Position numbers and translations under genes: made by a program. This document shows positions 33,557-41,541 of a stretch of DNA of 64,000 bases, one piece after another. A model generated the notes under the pieces. It was not told the DNA's origin and searched no databases. It was given only the letters and a program-made list of their open reading frames with translations. Position 1 is the stretch's first letter. Each line of letters starts with the position of its first letter. Origin of the DNA: Porphyridium purpureum (lineage: Eukaryota; Rhodophyta; Bangiophyceae; Porphyridiales; Porphyridiaceae); contig VRMN01000002.1 in the NCBI GenBank assembly GCA_008690995.1, positions 1,364,001-1,428,000 on the forward strand, read 5' to 3'.

Positions 33557-35103
33557 TCAAGATAGAAACGGAGCAACGACCTTTTGCAGGGCGCCTGGGC
33601 TCTGCACATGCGACAGGAGCAGGCCATAATTCGTGATCGGTACACCGAGTTCCTTGCAGTCTTCAATGCGCGCCTGCAACTTTTGGGAATCGATCATGCA
33701 CCCGCCGCAGTGAATGACAAGAGAGTAGCGTCGTAGCTCGTCATCAGGAAATTCTCGCCCAAACGCGTGCTCGATTATGATTTCCGGTTGATCAGAGCGG
33801 CCTTTCTTTCGAATGTGACGCGGAATCTGAACGGTTCCGATATCTTCACACACCTGTGTGATTCGATTATGGTTGCAAGCCTCGGCAACGAGCACACGGT
33901 CTCCACCCTCCAGCGAATCAAATGCGCGCAAGCCGGCTATGAAGCGGTCGAGATCAGCCCCTGCGTGGCTGAGCACGACAATTGAAAATGTTGTCAATGC
34001 AACATGCTGAAAGTCGGGCAGCGACAACCACGGGTACACGAGATCCATCGCTTGCGAGTCTGTCACTATCAGGTCCGGCTGCTCGCGAAGCACGCACTCT
34101 TGAAATCGGCTCCGCTCTTGCGCTTTGATGTAAAGGTCTCGAGACCTTCCTGCGGCAAGGTCCATGCGAAACGCAGACGTGGACGTATAATGAGACAAAG
34201 CAAACTCCTGGACGCTGTATGCGCCAAAAGCGAGAAGCAAATCAAATGCCATACGTTCGGGAAGGACACACAGTTAGATGGTCAGAATCGCCTACTTGAC
34301 ACGTCCATGCCTGATTCTTTCTTAAGCGATACGAAATTTCGCATCACAGCATCGGATGTAACGTACTTTGCCTGTGGCCGAAGCAGCCGCCCCGACGGCG
34401 TTTCAGCGTCCATTGGAATGTTCATTAGTAGACGCTTGTCCTTTCCCATGAATTTCAATGGCAACAAGGGAACCTGACTTGCTCGGCTTGCAGACACGTG
34501 CAGTCTCTCTAGAAACGCAACGAATGCATCGAAACCTTCTGGTCGCGTCGGATTTACGCGTGCTCTTGGAATGTCATTGAAGCGGCCTAGCTCTACAAAT
34601 CCAGAACCATGATGCTCATCAGACACATTTTCGATGAGTGCAACTTGTCTGTTTCTGGACCTTGCAATGTCCAGAATCTTACGAGTTCCGGGCTCCTGCA
34701 AGGCTTGCTCTGCGGTTTCAACATATGGTCTGTAAGCAATTAGAATCAGGTCGCACTCTTTCGCCACCTGCGCCGTCTTTCGCAGCTTCTTTGCTCCCAA
34801 ATCACCGCTCTCATCAAGTCCAGCCGTATCAAACACCTTGCAGGGCCCAATGCCATGCAGCTCCAGCAGGGTGACTTTTGTATCTGCCGTCGTACCTGCA
34901 GTGGCGTCCACAATCGATGTCTGCTGTTGCGTCAGAAAATTCATCAGCGTCGACTTTCCGGCGTTCATGCGTCCAAAGAATCCGAGATTCACGCGCTGAA
35001 TACCTCCGAGACTGGAGGCGTTCGCCGCGAACCGACGACACCATGTGCCTTTAGGTTGTGCCATGCGCGCAAAATGCAGCGCGCACATGATACGCTTGAC
35101 CAT
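33557..35103 (-). CDS. HYDF: HydF, [FeFe]-hydrogenase maturation GTPase (probable two-exon gene)
   Basis: HydF is the GTPase scaffold on which the [FeFe]-hydrogenase 2Fe subcluster is built before transfer to the enzyme. The first part (35103-34303) holds the GTPase domain: FFGRMNAGKSTLMN (P-loop), AGTTADT, FDTAGLDESGDLGAKKLRKT, then GRLLRPQ of the dimerisation region. The second part (34207-33557) holds PDLIVTDSQAM, DRVLVAEACNHNRI and LVIHCGGCM. The cluster signature is complete: CxH, 52 residues, HCxxC. The parts lie in different frames; a 95-nt GT-AG intron (34208-34302) joins them to give 483 residues. The N-terminus could target an organelle. No HydE, HydG or hydrogenase gene lies in the window. 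Confidence 0.85.
34208..34302 (-). other. Proposed 95-nt spliceosomal intron in HydF
   Basis: On the minus strand the segment begins GTGTCAAGTAGG and ends GCGTCCAG, with CATCTAAC as a possible branch site. It contains a stop in the upstream frame. Removing it joins codon GAC (Asp) to GAG (Glu) in phase 0 and keeps the HydF domain order. Other donor or acceptor sites are possible; transcript data would decide. Confidence 0.5.
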
Positions 35104-35270
35104 TTTCAGTACAACAAGGCAACTCAATCCACATCCATCTCACCCGTTGTCACATTTACACACACCCACAGTGCTCGAGCAACTGACGAAAGACCAGCCG
35201 CCTGCTCCCTTCCACTGTACCCACGATTGACAATGTCCAGTACTGTACCTTCACGAAGATCAAAATATGC

Positions 35271-35290
35271 GCCGATAAACCGATAAACCG
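35271..35290 (+). promoter_or_regulatory. Tandem CCGATAAA motif
   Basis: GCCGATAAACCGATAAACCG contains two exact 8-bp units CCGATAAA followed by a third partial unit. It lies about 170 bp upstream of the HydF ATG and 600 bp from the zinc-finger gene. A regulatory role is inferred from recurrence at four upstream regions. Confidence 0.45.
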
Positions 35291-35436
35291 AGATGGCATT
35301 TGAACTCGCGGTGTTTGTGGGATGCGGCTGTGCGCGTGGGTGGGAGTTGAGCCATGAAGACGCTCCATGGAGAAAACTGGCGTCTGTGCGTTCAAGAAGG
35401 TTTTATGGATCAATGCGCGACGAGCCACCATGCTTG

Positions 35437-35464
35437 CAGCAGCAGCAGCAGCACCAGCAGCAGC
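35437..35464 (+). repeat. CAG microsatellite
   Basis: An interrupted (CAG)n tract: several CAG units, one CAC, then more CAG, in non-coding sequence. Confidence 0.8.
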
Positions 35465-35732
35465 TCGTCCACCTTGGCGTGCTTGGTTCCGCATTGGCAT
35501 TGTCCGGCAGTAGTGTGGATGCCTGATACGTGTGTGTGTGCAACCGCAAGCGGTCACTTTCTAGCGTTTTCGTTTTCGTCTTCACCGCGTTTACTATAAA
35601 AAACGCGTGTTTTGTTGTATTGCGTAATATTATTACAAAAGAGTGTGTTTCGCGCGGCAAGTAGGTGTCTATGAAATAGCTGCTTTCTGATAGTGTACAA
35701 TAACGAGCTCTGCCAGGCATGCTTTCATATTT

Positions 35733-35741
35733 AAACCCTAG
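35733..35741 (+). promoter_or_regulatory. Telo-box-like motif
   Basis: AAACCCTAG, about 150 bp upstream of the zinc-finger gene start; it matches the plant telo-box core AAACCCTA. Confidence 0.35.
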
Positions 35742-35892
35742 AGCCTATCACCTCAAATCAGTCACCCGGTGTCTGCAAAAGGCTTGCGCACGTGGGTTTG
35801 GATGTGACGAAGGCATGGACCCGCTCGACTGGGAGTGGGAGCGGTGACCGCTCGGGCATGCGGCGCGCGCCCGCGGAAACCTCCGTCTGCAG

Positions 35893-37281
35893 ATGGGGGC
35901 TGTGGCGTTTCTGGCCGTGCTCCGAATTCTGACGGAAGAGGACGAAGTCAATGCGTGGGTTGTGAAGTGGCTGCACCCGCAGGACACATCGGGTCACAAG
36001 GCTTCCCAATGGCTCGAGCTGAGCCGTCGCGCGTCCACCGCGGATGATTCGTTTGCTTCTGGCTTCGACGTGAAAAATTGCTTTGATGATCATTTGGCAC
36101 CGCATGAAGTGACCTGCTTGCCGTTTCTTCCACAGGACGATGACTTGAAGAGCGCAGTGGTATGGGACTTTGACGTTGAGCACCTGAATCAGACATCTTG
36201 CGGTGCTATGATTTCGCTGTCGGATGGCAGGGCGAGCGAGAGTCGATTTTCTCACGGCGTGATGATGTCGAATACCTCAATGAACCCGCTACCGGTGGGG
36301 GTGTCTTTGCATCCGGGCCACCGCTACACTGCGTTTCGGACGCGATATGGCTTCGCGTATACTGCTGTGGGTTCATGCTCCGATGGTTCGACCTTCATCA
36401 CCCTGTATCGTCTGTGGGAAAACTTTAGATTCAAATTGGAGACTTTCAACACCACACGCATCGAGTTGCGTGCGAGACTCCTGAGCTATCCTGTTCTCGA
36501 GCGCTCGGGATTGTGCTTTCAGGCCTGTGCAACTGGAGCCTGTAAGTGCTGGCGGCTCATGTCCAGGCGGCGACAGGACCAAGAGCTTTCAGCAGCGTTG
36601 ACTTGGAGCGAATTTGTATCGCCCCTGATACGTTTTCTTTCGAAAGTCCCGGCGGAAATTGCCATCATGCGTTGCCAAGGCTTTCTAGGCAACGGACAGT
36701 TTGCTTTTCAGGTTTCGCTCGGTGCAGGATTTCAATCTATACGAGGTTCAAATTACCGAAAAATGTCACATCTGAAGTTTTTGTTTCTTGATCGCTTGAC
36801 GACGGTATCTTCCATGCGGCATATTCGGACATTACCCCTATGGTCCCCAGACAGAGGGTCCAAGCCCAACCCAGCCAGAAACGGATCACTTTGCGCAAAG
36901 CCCACCTGGGTGGAAGAGCACGTCGAAGGTTTATTGGGTTTGGCGTCGGGATGCGCTTTGGAGTCTTCAGGATGACATTCGCCACGTGAGAATGGGCACG
37001 TGCTTGATGGTGTTGGGTCGCGCTCGAACCAGTGCGTGTGCGGGAAGGTTTTTGGCAGGTCGAGTGATCTCCGTCGTCACATCAAGACGATTCATGATTG
37101 TGAGCGAAGCTTTCTGTGCGAGATGTGTGCGCGCGTCTTCACACAGGCATCGCATCTGCAGACGCATGTGCGCGTGGTGCACGAAAAGCGGCGAGATTTT
37201 CGGTGCGATGTATGCCTCGCTACATTCGCGGTCTCCAGTAACTGGGAGCGCCACATGCGTATCATGCATCCAGCGCTTTGA
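35893..37281 (+). CDS. C2H2 zinc-finger protein gene interrupted by one in-frame TGA
   Basis: From the ATG at 35893 a 360-codon frame runs to a TGA at 36973. The same frame then continues through three C2H2 fingers to a stop at 37281. The fingers are CVCGKVFGRSSDLRRHIKTIH, with only one residue between its cysteines; CEMCARVFTQASHLQTHVRVVH; and CDVCLATFAVSSNWERHMRIMH. Each is written here only to show spacing. The finger part has no ATG of its own before the second finger, so it must belong to the upstream frame. A short intron removing the TGA is the simplest reading; several phase-0 GT...AG pairs would do. Pseudogene, read-through or sequence error are alternatives. The N-terminal 360 residues are unknown; the fingers suggest a DNA-binding regulator. 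Confidence 0.6.
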
Positions 37282-37626
37282 ACCGCGTGCGGGCTGGCCG
37301 GCCTCGCCAAAGTGAAGCTATGTACCACGCTAGGACTACGTTGGATTCAGAAGGTAAAAGTGCTTCGCGCCCGCGCAATGGAGCTTGCCCACGATGGATT
37401 TCGCTGTTCGACCGCGTCCTGCCTTTCCGCGGAAGGTTTTCTGGAAAGCCCAGCTGACCTTCAACAGGCATCCATGCATGTCGCCCAACAGGCAGCGGTT
37501 CTGCATCAGAGACCAAATGAAAACCACAAAAGGACAGCTCGATGTTTCTTTTTGACTCATCAGCCGCAGGATTTCCGAGGCTTTTTCTCCAAGTGGAGTT
37601 TAAAGTTGAGCGGTGCGTAGCTCTTG
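37282..37626. other. Intergenic region
   Basis: The 345 bp between the zinc-finger gene and the HAD gene show no recognisable gene, repeat or strong promoter motif. Confidence 0.45.
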
Positions 37627-38424
37627 ATGCGGTCGACGTACGGCGTGACAGATTGGATCAAAAGACGAACTCCCGCGATTGTCGCGCGCGACGCGTCGTC
37701 GTCGAACGCGTCCATGAGTGGGAAGTCGCAAGAGCAGCGCGTCTTACGCGAGCTGCGCGAGCGGCGGATTCGCGGCGTCGCTTTCGATTGGGACCTCACG
37801 GCGTACTGCTTCCACTCGGGCGGCCGGTTGCGCGGTTCGCGGCAAGAACAGGATGAGAGGCTGACTCACGGTATGTCGTCCGATTTTCGCGCCTTGTTTA
37901 ATGCCTTGCTCACGGCAAGGGCCTCGTGCGCTTCCGTCAGAGATCAAGATAAAGCTCTGAAACTGGGCCAAGGCGCTGACGCTGCAGCGCAGCTGCCAGA
38001 ATTTAAGCTCGCAATCTTGACCCATTCAGATCCGCAGCATGCGAGTTGGGCAAAAGCGGATCCACAGACTGGGGATCCCGCTCTGGGCGGCGAAAGCATG
38101 GTCCGCCGTGGGCTGCAGCTGAACTTTGGCGAAACAAACGGTGCGGACCTTGACGCTGTGGTGGTAGTAGCATTGTATCCGTCGCTGTACCAGAAAAAGG
38201 AAGAATATGAGTCAATAGGGCTGACGCAACCACCGCCGCCGGGGAAGCAGTTCCATTTGCAGACCTTTCGCGCTGCGCATGGGTTGGAGCCAGGCGAAAT
38301 TGTGCTTATCGACGACGATATGACCAACGTGGAGCAAGCTCGACGGCTCGGATATCATGCTGTGCTTGTGCGCGGCCAAGGCTTTGTTTTTGAGGATTTT
38401 TTTGACGCGTTCTTCATGCTCTGA
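37627..38424 (+). CDS. HAD-superfamily protein, function unknown
   Basis: The 265-residue protein has HAD phosphatase motifs. These are VAFDWDLTA (DxDxT, both Asp present) at about residue 53, a motif II candidate LAILTHSD at about 129, and the acidic motif EIVLIDDDMTNVEQARRLGY near 222. It therefore could be an active Mg-dependent phosphatase. Between the first two motifs is a Ser/Arg/Gln-rich stretch and a GMSSDFRALFNALL helix. The substrate cannot be told from sequence; the short cap region suggests either a large or phosphoprotein-like substrate. The N-terminus is basic and Ser-rich but not a clear signal. The start is the ATG at 37627. It converges on the ALDH22-like gene with 200 bp between stops. 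Confidence 0.7.
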   Translation: MRSTYGVTDWIKRRTPAIVARDASSSNASMSGKSQEQRVLRELRERRIRGVAFDWDLTAYCFHSGGRLRGSRQEQDERLTHGMSSDFRALFNALLTARASCASVRDQDKALKLGQGADAAAQLPEFKLAILTHSDPQHASWAKADPQTGDPALGGESMVRRGLQLNFGETNGADLDAVVVVALYPSLYQKKEEYESIGLTQPPPPGKQFHLQTFRAAHGLEPGEIVLIDDDMTNVEQARRLGYHAVLVRGQGFVFEDFFDAFFML

Positions 38425-38624
38425 CAAAAGTTCGTCGGTGTGCTGGAAACGAATCGATGTAAATTTATGCGCCCTCCTGAGATTGGTCCTTCTCTTCGAA
38501 GGCTTGAAACACGCAAGAAAGACCGCAATAAGCAGGCACGGGAGAAGAACTCAACGGAGAAAATAAGTATTTTTATTATGATTGTAAGGGCATCCCGTCC
38601 AAAAGCAACACTCTGCGTGGTTGC

Positions 38625-40598
38625 TCACAACGCCTTCTTCTTTTCTTCATCCGAAATCGTGCTCCTGTTTTCGGGCATGGCTTCGAGCAGAAACAAGCGC
38701 ACCAGCTTGAAAAGGCGGAGGAATTTTCTTGCGACTCCCGGCTCGTACACAACCATGTTGAGCGCGTCGCAGATCTCGTACGCACGGCGACTGCAAGGGT
38801 ACTGCAGTGGTTTTGGAAGAAGTGTTCGCACACCAGGAACGCGATCCCTGGTAACACTGCGCATAAGGCAGCAGCCGCGAAGGCCTTCAATGCCACCAAA
38901 GCGATCCGAGCCCGATAGCTTAGTGCCTCCGAAAGGAAGGCTCTGGCAGAGGTAGTTGATCGCCCAATCATTCACGTTGCACATGCCAGAGCGCAGCGCA
39001 TAGCTCACACGCTCAGCACGGCGGGTGTCGTTAGAAAATATGGCACCGTTGAGTCCAAAGGGACACTCGTTCATCATTTGCACGAGCTCAGTCTCAGTCT
39101 CAAACTTGAACACTGCCATTACAGGGCCGAACACTTCCTCCTGACTGATGTCCATTTTAGTCGTCACGTCGACCACAAGAGTTGGTGTGAAAAAGGCTCC
39201 CCCGTGTCTCTTTACGAGTTCTGTATCCAGGTGACCTCCACACAACACCCGTGCACCCATGGCCTGTGCGTTGGATACGAGGCCTTCGATGCGTTTCGCC
39301 TCTTTCAAACCCATAGTAAGTGCACCAACGTCCACGTCCGGGTCCGAGTAGTGCCCCTGTCGAATATGGGACACCCGGTCTTGCATGAACTCAACAAATT
39401 TGTCATACAAGCCCGCCTGCACAAAGATGCGCTCAATGCCTATGCAATTTTGGCCGGCATTCTGAAAGCAGCCTCGCAAAGAAAGTTGCCAAACTTGGTC
39501 CCAGTTCGCATCGTTGAAGACTACAAACGGATCCTTGCCACCCAACTCTAGCACAACAGGCAGTAGTCGCTCCGCGGCCGCTTTCGCCACCATCTTGCCT
39601 ACTTTGGTTGATCCAGTAAAGAAGACTTTGTCAACGCCGGGGCACTCTATCAGCGCTACGCCCGTTTCAGCGCCTCCCGTGACAATTTGAACCAGGTCGG
39701 GACTGTGCCCACAAGCCTCCAAGACAGACCGTATTGCGTTCACGTAATACATGCTGCTCCACAACGCATGCTCGGACGGCTTGACGATAAAGGCGTTCCC
39801 AGAAAACAGAGCAGCAATCAAAGGGTTCATGATATTGTGAAACGGATAATTCCACGGCGCAATGGCAGCGATTACACCGAGCGGAACAAACTCAAGGTAC
39901 GCTTTGCGATGCACGGTCATGGGCCCGGTCGAACGGCGCTCTGGTCGAAGCGCAAGCTCGCCCTCTGCACAAATCCAACGCAACTTTTCGCACGTGGTGG
40001 TGATTTCGCCGAGCGAGGCGTCCATCATGGTCTTGCCCGTGTCGAGGCAAGACATTTCGCAAATGGCTCGTTGGTTCAAAAGTACAAATGCGAGTAATTG
40101 GCGCATTAGAATCCGCCGCTGTTCAAAAGAAGTTCTACAAAATTCGACTTGAGCGTCGCGCGCACGCTGAACTCGCAGCAATACGTCCTTCTGGCTCATA
40201 CAAGGCACGCTTCCAAGCTTCTGCAGTGTGGCGCCTGCTTCACAGATCATTTTGCTCGTCGGCTCGGTCAGGGGCAAGCCGTCTGTCCGCGCATCCCTCT
40301 CTTCCGCAGCACCCCATGACTCCACGGTTGGGATCACCACGCGCTGCCTTGGAGGTCCTAGCAGGAGCACAACAACCCAAACCAAGCAACTGACGGACAG
40401 TGTGATCGCAAGCGCCATGATCGCCAGAGTGCCCGCCACCAGCGCAGGCCCAGGCAAAGAAACTAACCATTCGTGCCACGAATGCACCATGTTGCGCAGC
40501 GCTTCTGCGGCCGAAGATGTGCAGGATTCCATCATCAATGCAGTGCTTGCCGCCACACACAAGGTCGTTCTCCCCTCCGATCTCCTCGCGACCGGCAT
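38625..40598 (-). CDS. Aldehyde dehydrogenase, ALDH22/Msc7-like, membrane-anchored
   Basis: The 657-residue enzyme is an NAD(P)-dependent aldehyde dehydrogenase with an N-terminal hydrophobic anchor (about 50-82), a layout shared by plant ALDH22A and yeast Msc7, which lie in the secretory pathway. Catalytic features are complete: APWNYPFHN (Asn), VFFTGSTKVGK, LPVVLELGGKDP (Glu), and FQNAGQNCIGIERI (catalytic Cys). The C-terminal block EEVFGPVMAVFKF and LPFGGTKLSGSDRFGG are also normal. The natural substrate is not known. The start is the first ATG (40598), with another Met about 20 codons later. It is divergent from the flavin-reductase-fold gene, with a CGATAAG repeat between. Confidence 0.87.
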   Translation of the reverse strand: MPVARRSEGRTTLCVAASTALMMESCTSSAAEALRNMVHSWHEWLVSLPGPALVAGTLAIMALAITLSVSCLVWVVVLLLGPPRQRVVIPTVESWGAAEERDARTDGLPLTEPTSKMICEAGATLQKLGSVPCMSQKDVLLRVQRARDAQVEFCRTSFEQRRILMRQLLAFVLLNQRAICEMSCLDTGKTMMDASLGEITTTCEKLRWICAEGELALRPERRSTGPMTVHRKAYLEFVPLGVIAAIAPWNYPFHNIMNPLIAALFSGNAFIVKPSEHALWSSMYYVNAIRSVLEACGHSPDLVQIVTGGAETGVALIECPGVDKVFFTGSTKVGKMVAKAAAERLLPVVLELGGKDPFVVFNDANWDQVWQLSLRGCFQNAGQNCIGIERIFVQAGLYDKFVEFMQDRVSHIRQGHYSDPDVDVGALTMGLKEAKRIEGLVSNAQAMGARVLCGGHLDTELVKRHGGAFFTPTLVVDVTTKMDISQEEVFGPVMAVFKFETETELVQMMNECPFGLNGAIFSNDTRRAERVSYALRSGMCNVNDWAINYLCQSLPFGGTKLSGSDRFGGIEGLRGCCLMRSVTRDRVPGVRTLLPKPLQYPCSRRAYEICDALNMVVYEPGVARKFLRLFKLVRLFLLEAMPENRSTISDEEKKKAL

Positions 40599-40766
40599 TA
40601 CTTGACTCGCAGCCACACGCCCTTAACCGGCTAAACGCACATAACGGTTACCGGCTCGTCTCACCTCGATAAGCCGATACGCCGATAAGCTTGGAAGCGT
40701 GCCGGCTCTGCAGATACCAAGAAGTGTCTGCGACTTTGCCCATGGACACGGCTGGGTTCGGGACGG
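40599..40766. promoter_or_regulatory. Divergent promoter region with CGATAAG repeats
   Basis: Between the ALDH22-like and flavin-reductase-like starts (168 bp), positions 40666-40690 hold three 8-bp units in a row: CGATAAGC, CGATACGC, CGATAAGC. Confidence 0.45.
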
Positions 40767-41480
40767 ATGGCGTTTGTGAGTGCTTTGCGGCCGACGTGGG
40801 GCACGGACCGCCGCCCGCACGGCAAGTCTGCACGAGTGGTCCGTTTCCTTGGCCACGAATCGTGTCGAGTCGTACAGCAAAGATTCGACCTCCGCGTCCG
40901 AAGCAGACTGAACGTGATTCGGATGGATGCTCAGCAGTCGTCTCCGTCGCCGAAGCTGCACTCGCAGGTGTTTAGTCTGGCCACGCTGAATAGAGATGGA
41001 AGCACAAATATGAACATTGTGACGTACGTGACGCCAGTGTCGATCCATCCGCAGCGACTCTGGGCTCTCAGCCTGTTTGTGGACACACAAAGCCATGAAA
41101 ACTTCACGCGCTCACGCGTGGCACGACTTCAGCTCCTGTGCAAGGACCATGCACGACTTGTTCCACTTCTTGGAAAGCAATCGGGCAGGCACGTGAATAA
41201 AGTTCACGAACTTGCTCGGATGGGAGTTGAGCTGGAGAATGTGGTGGTGCCGTCGGAAAAATCGCTAGAGGACAACCCGGCTTTCGCCTTGCAGGTGCTG
41301 CCTGGAATTCAGGGTTTTGTTGATTTGCGGTGGAATCCTGAACGGCAGGTGTCACGCATTCCTTGCGGAGACCACGACTTGTTCATCTGTGCTCTGGAGT
41401 ACTTTCACGCGTGCGGACCAGACGAACAAGAAGACAACACATTACATACCGATTTTCTTGCCAAATTGACTAGCGACTAG
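40767..41480 (+). CDS. Flavin-reductase-fold (FMN-binding split-barrel) protein
   Basis: The 237-residue protein resembles the flavin reductase-like family. The core starts VFSLATLNRDGSTNMNIVTY with VTPVSIHPQRLWALSLF, the usual FMN-contact region, and continues with RLQLLCKDHARLVPLLGKQS, VKxHEL-type and NPAFALQVLPGIQGFVDLRW blocks. The end, DHDLFICALEY, matches the family's GDHxIxVGEV strand. It probably binds FMN and reduces flavin or an acceptor with NAD(P)H; no substrate can be assigned. About 50 N-terminal residues are Arg-rich and may direct it to an organelle. The start is an ATG at 40767. A polyadenylation-like AATAAA lies at about 41501. Confidence 0.72.
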   Translation: MAFVSALRPTWGTDRRPHGKSARVVRFLGHESCRVVQQRFDLRVRSRLNVIRMDAQQSSPSPKLHSQVFSLATLNRDGSTNMNIVTYVTPVSIHPQRLWALSLFVDTQSHENFTRSRVARLQLLCKDHARLVPLLGKQSGRHVNKVHELARMGVELENVVVPSEKSLEDNPAFALQVLPGIQGFVDLRWNPERQVSRIPCGDHDLFICALEYFHACGPDEQEDNTLHTDFLAKLTSD

Positions 41481-41541
41481 ACCGGAATTTACACTCACCA
41501 ATAAAGATCTTCAAAGGAGTAGATAATGGTCAGAAATACGG

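Larger units (their letters stand above)
35104..35892. promoter_or_regulatory. Divergent region HydF / zinc-finger gene with CCGATAAA repeat and CAG tract
   Basis: The 789 bp separate outward-pointing starts. They hold a CCGATAAA tandem (35271-35290), a CAG-rich microsatellite (35437-35464), an AT-rich stretch (about 35590-35650), and a telo-box-like AAACCCTAG (35733-35741). Short frames here are compositionally biased and not convincing genes. Confidence 0.5.
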
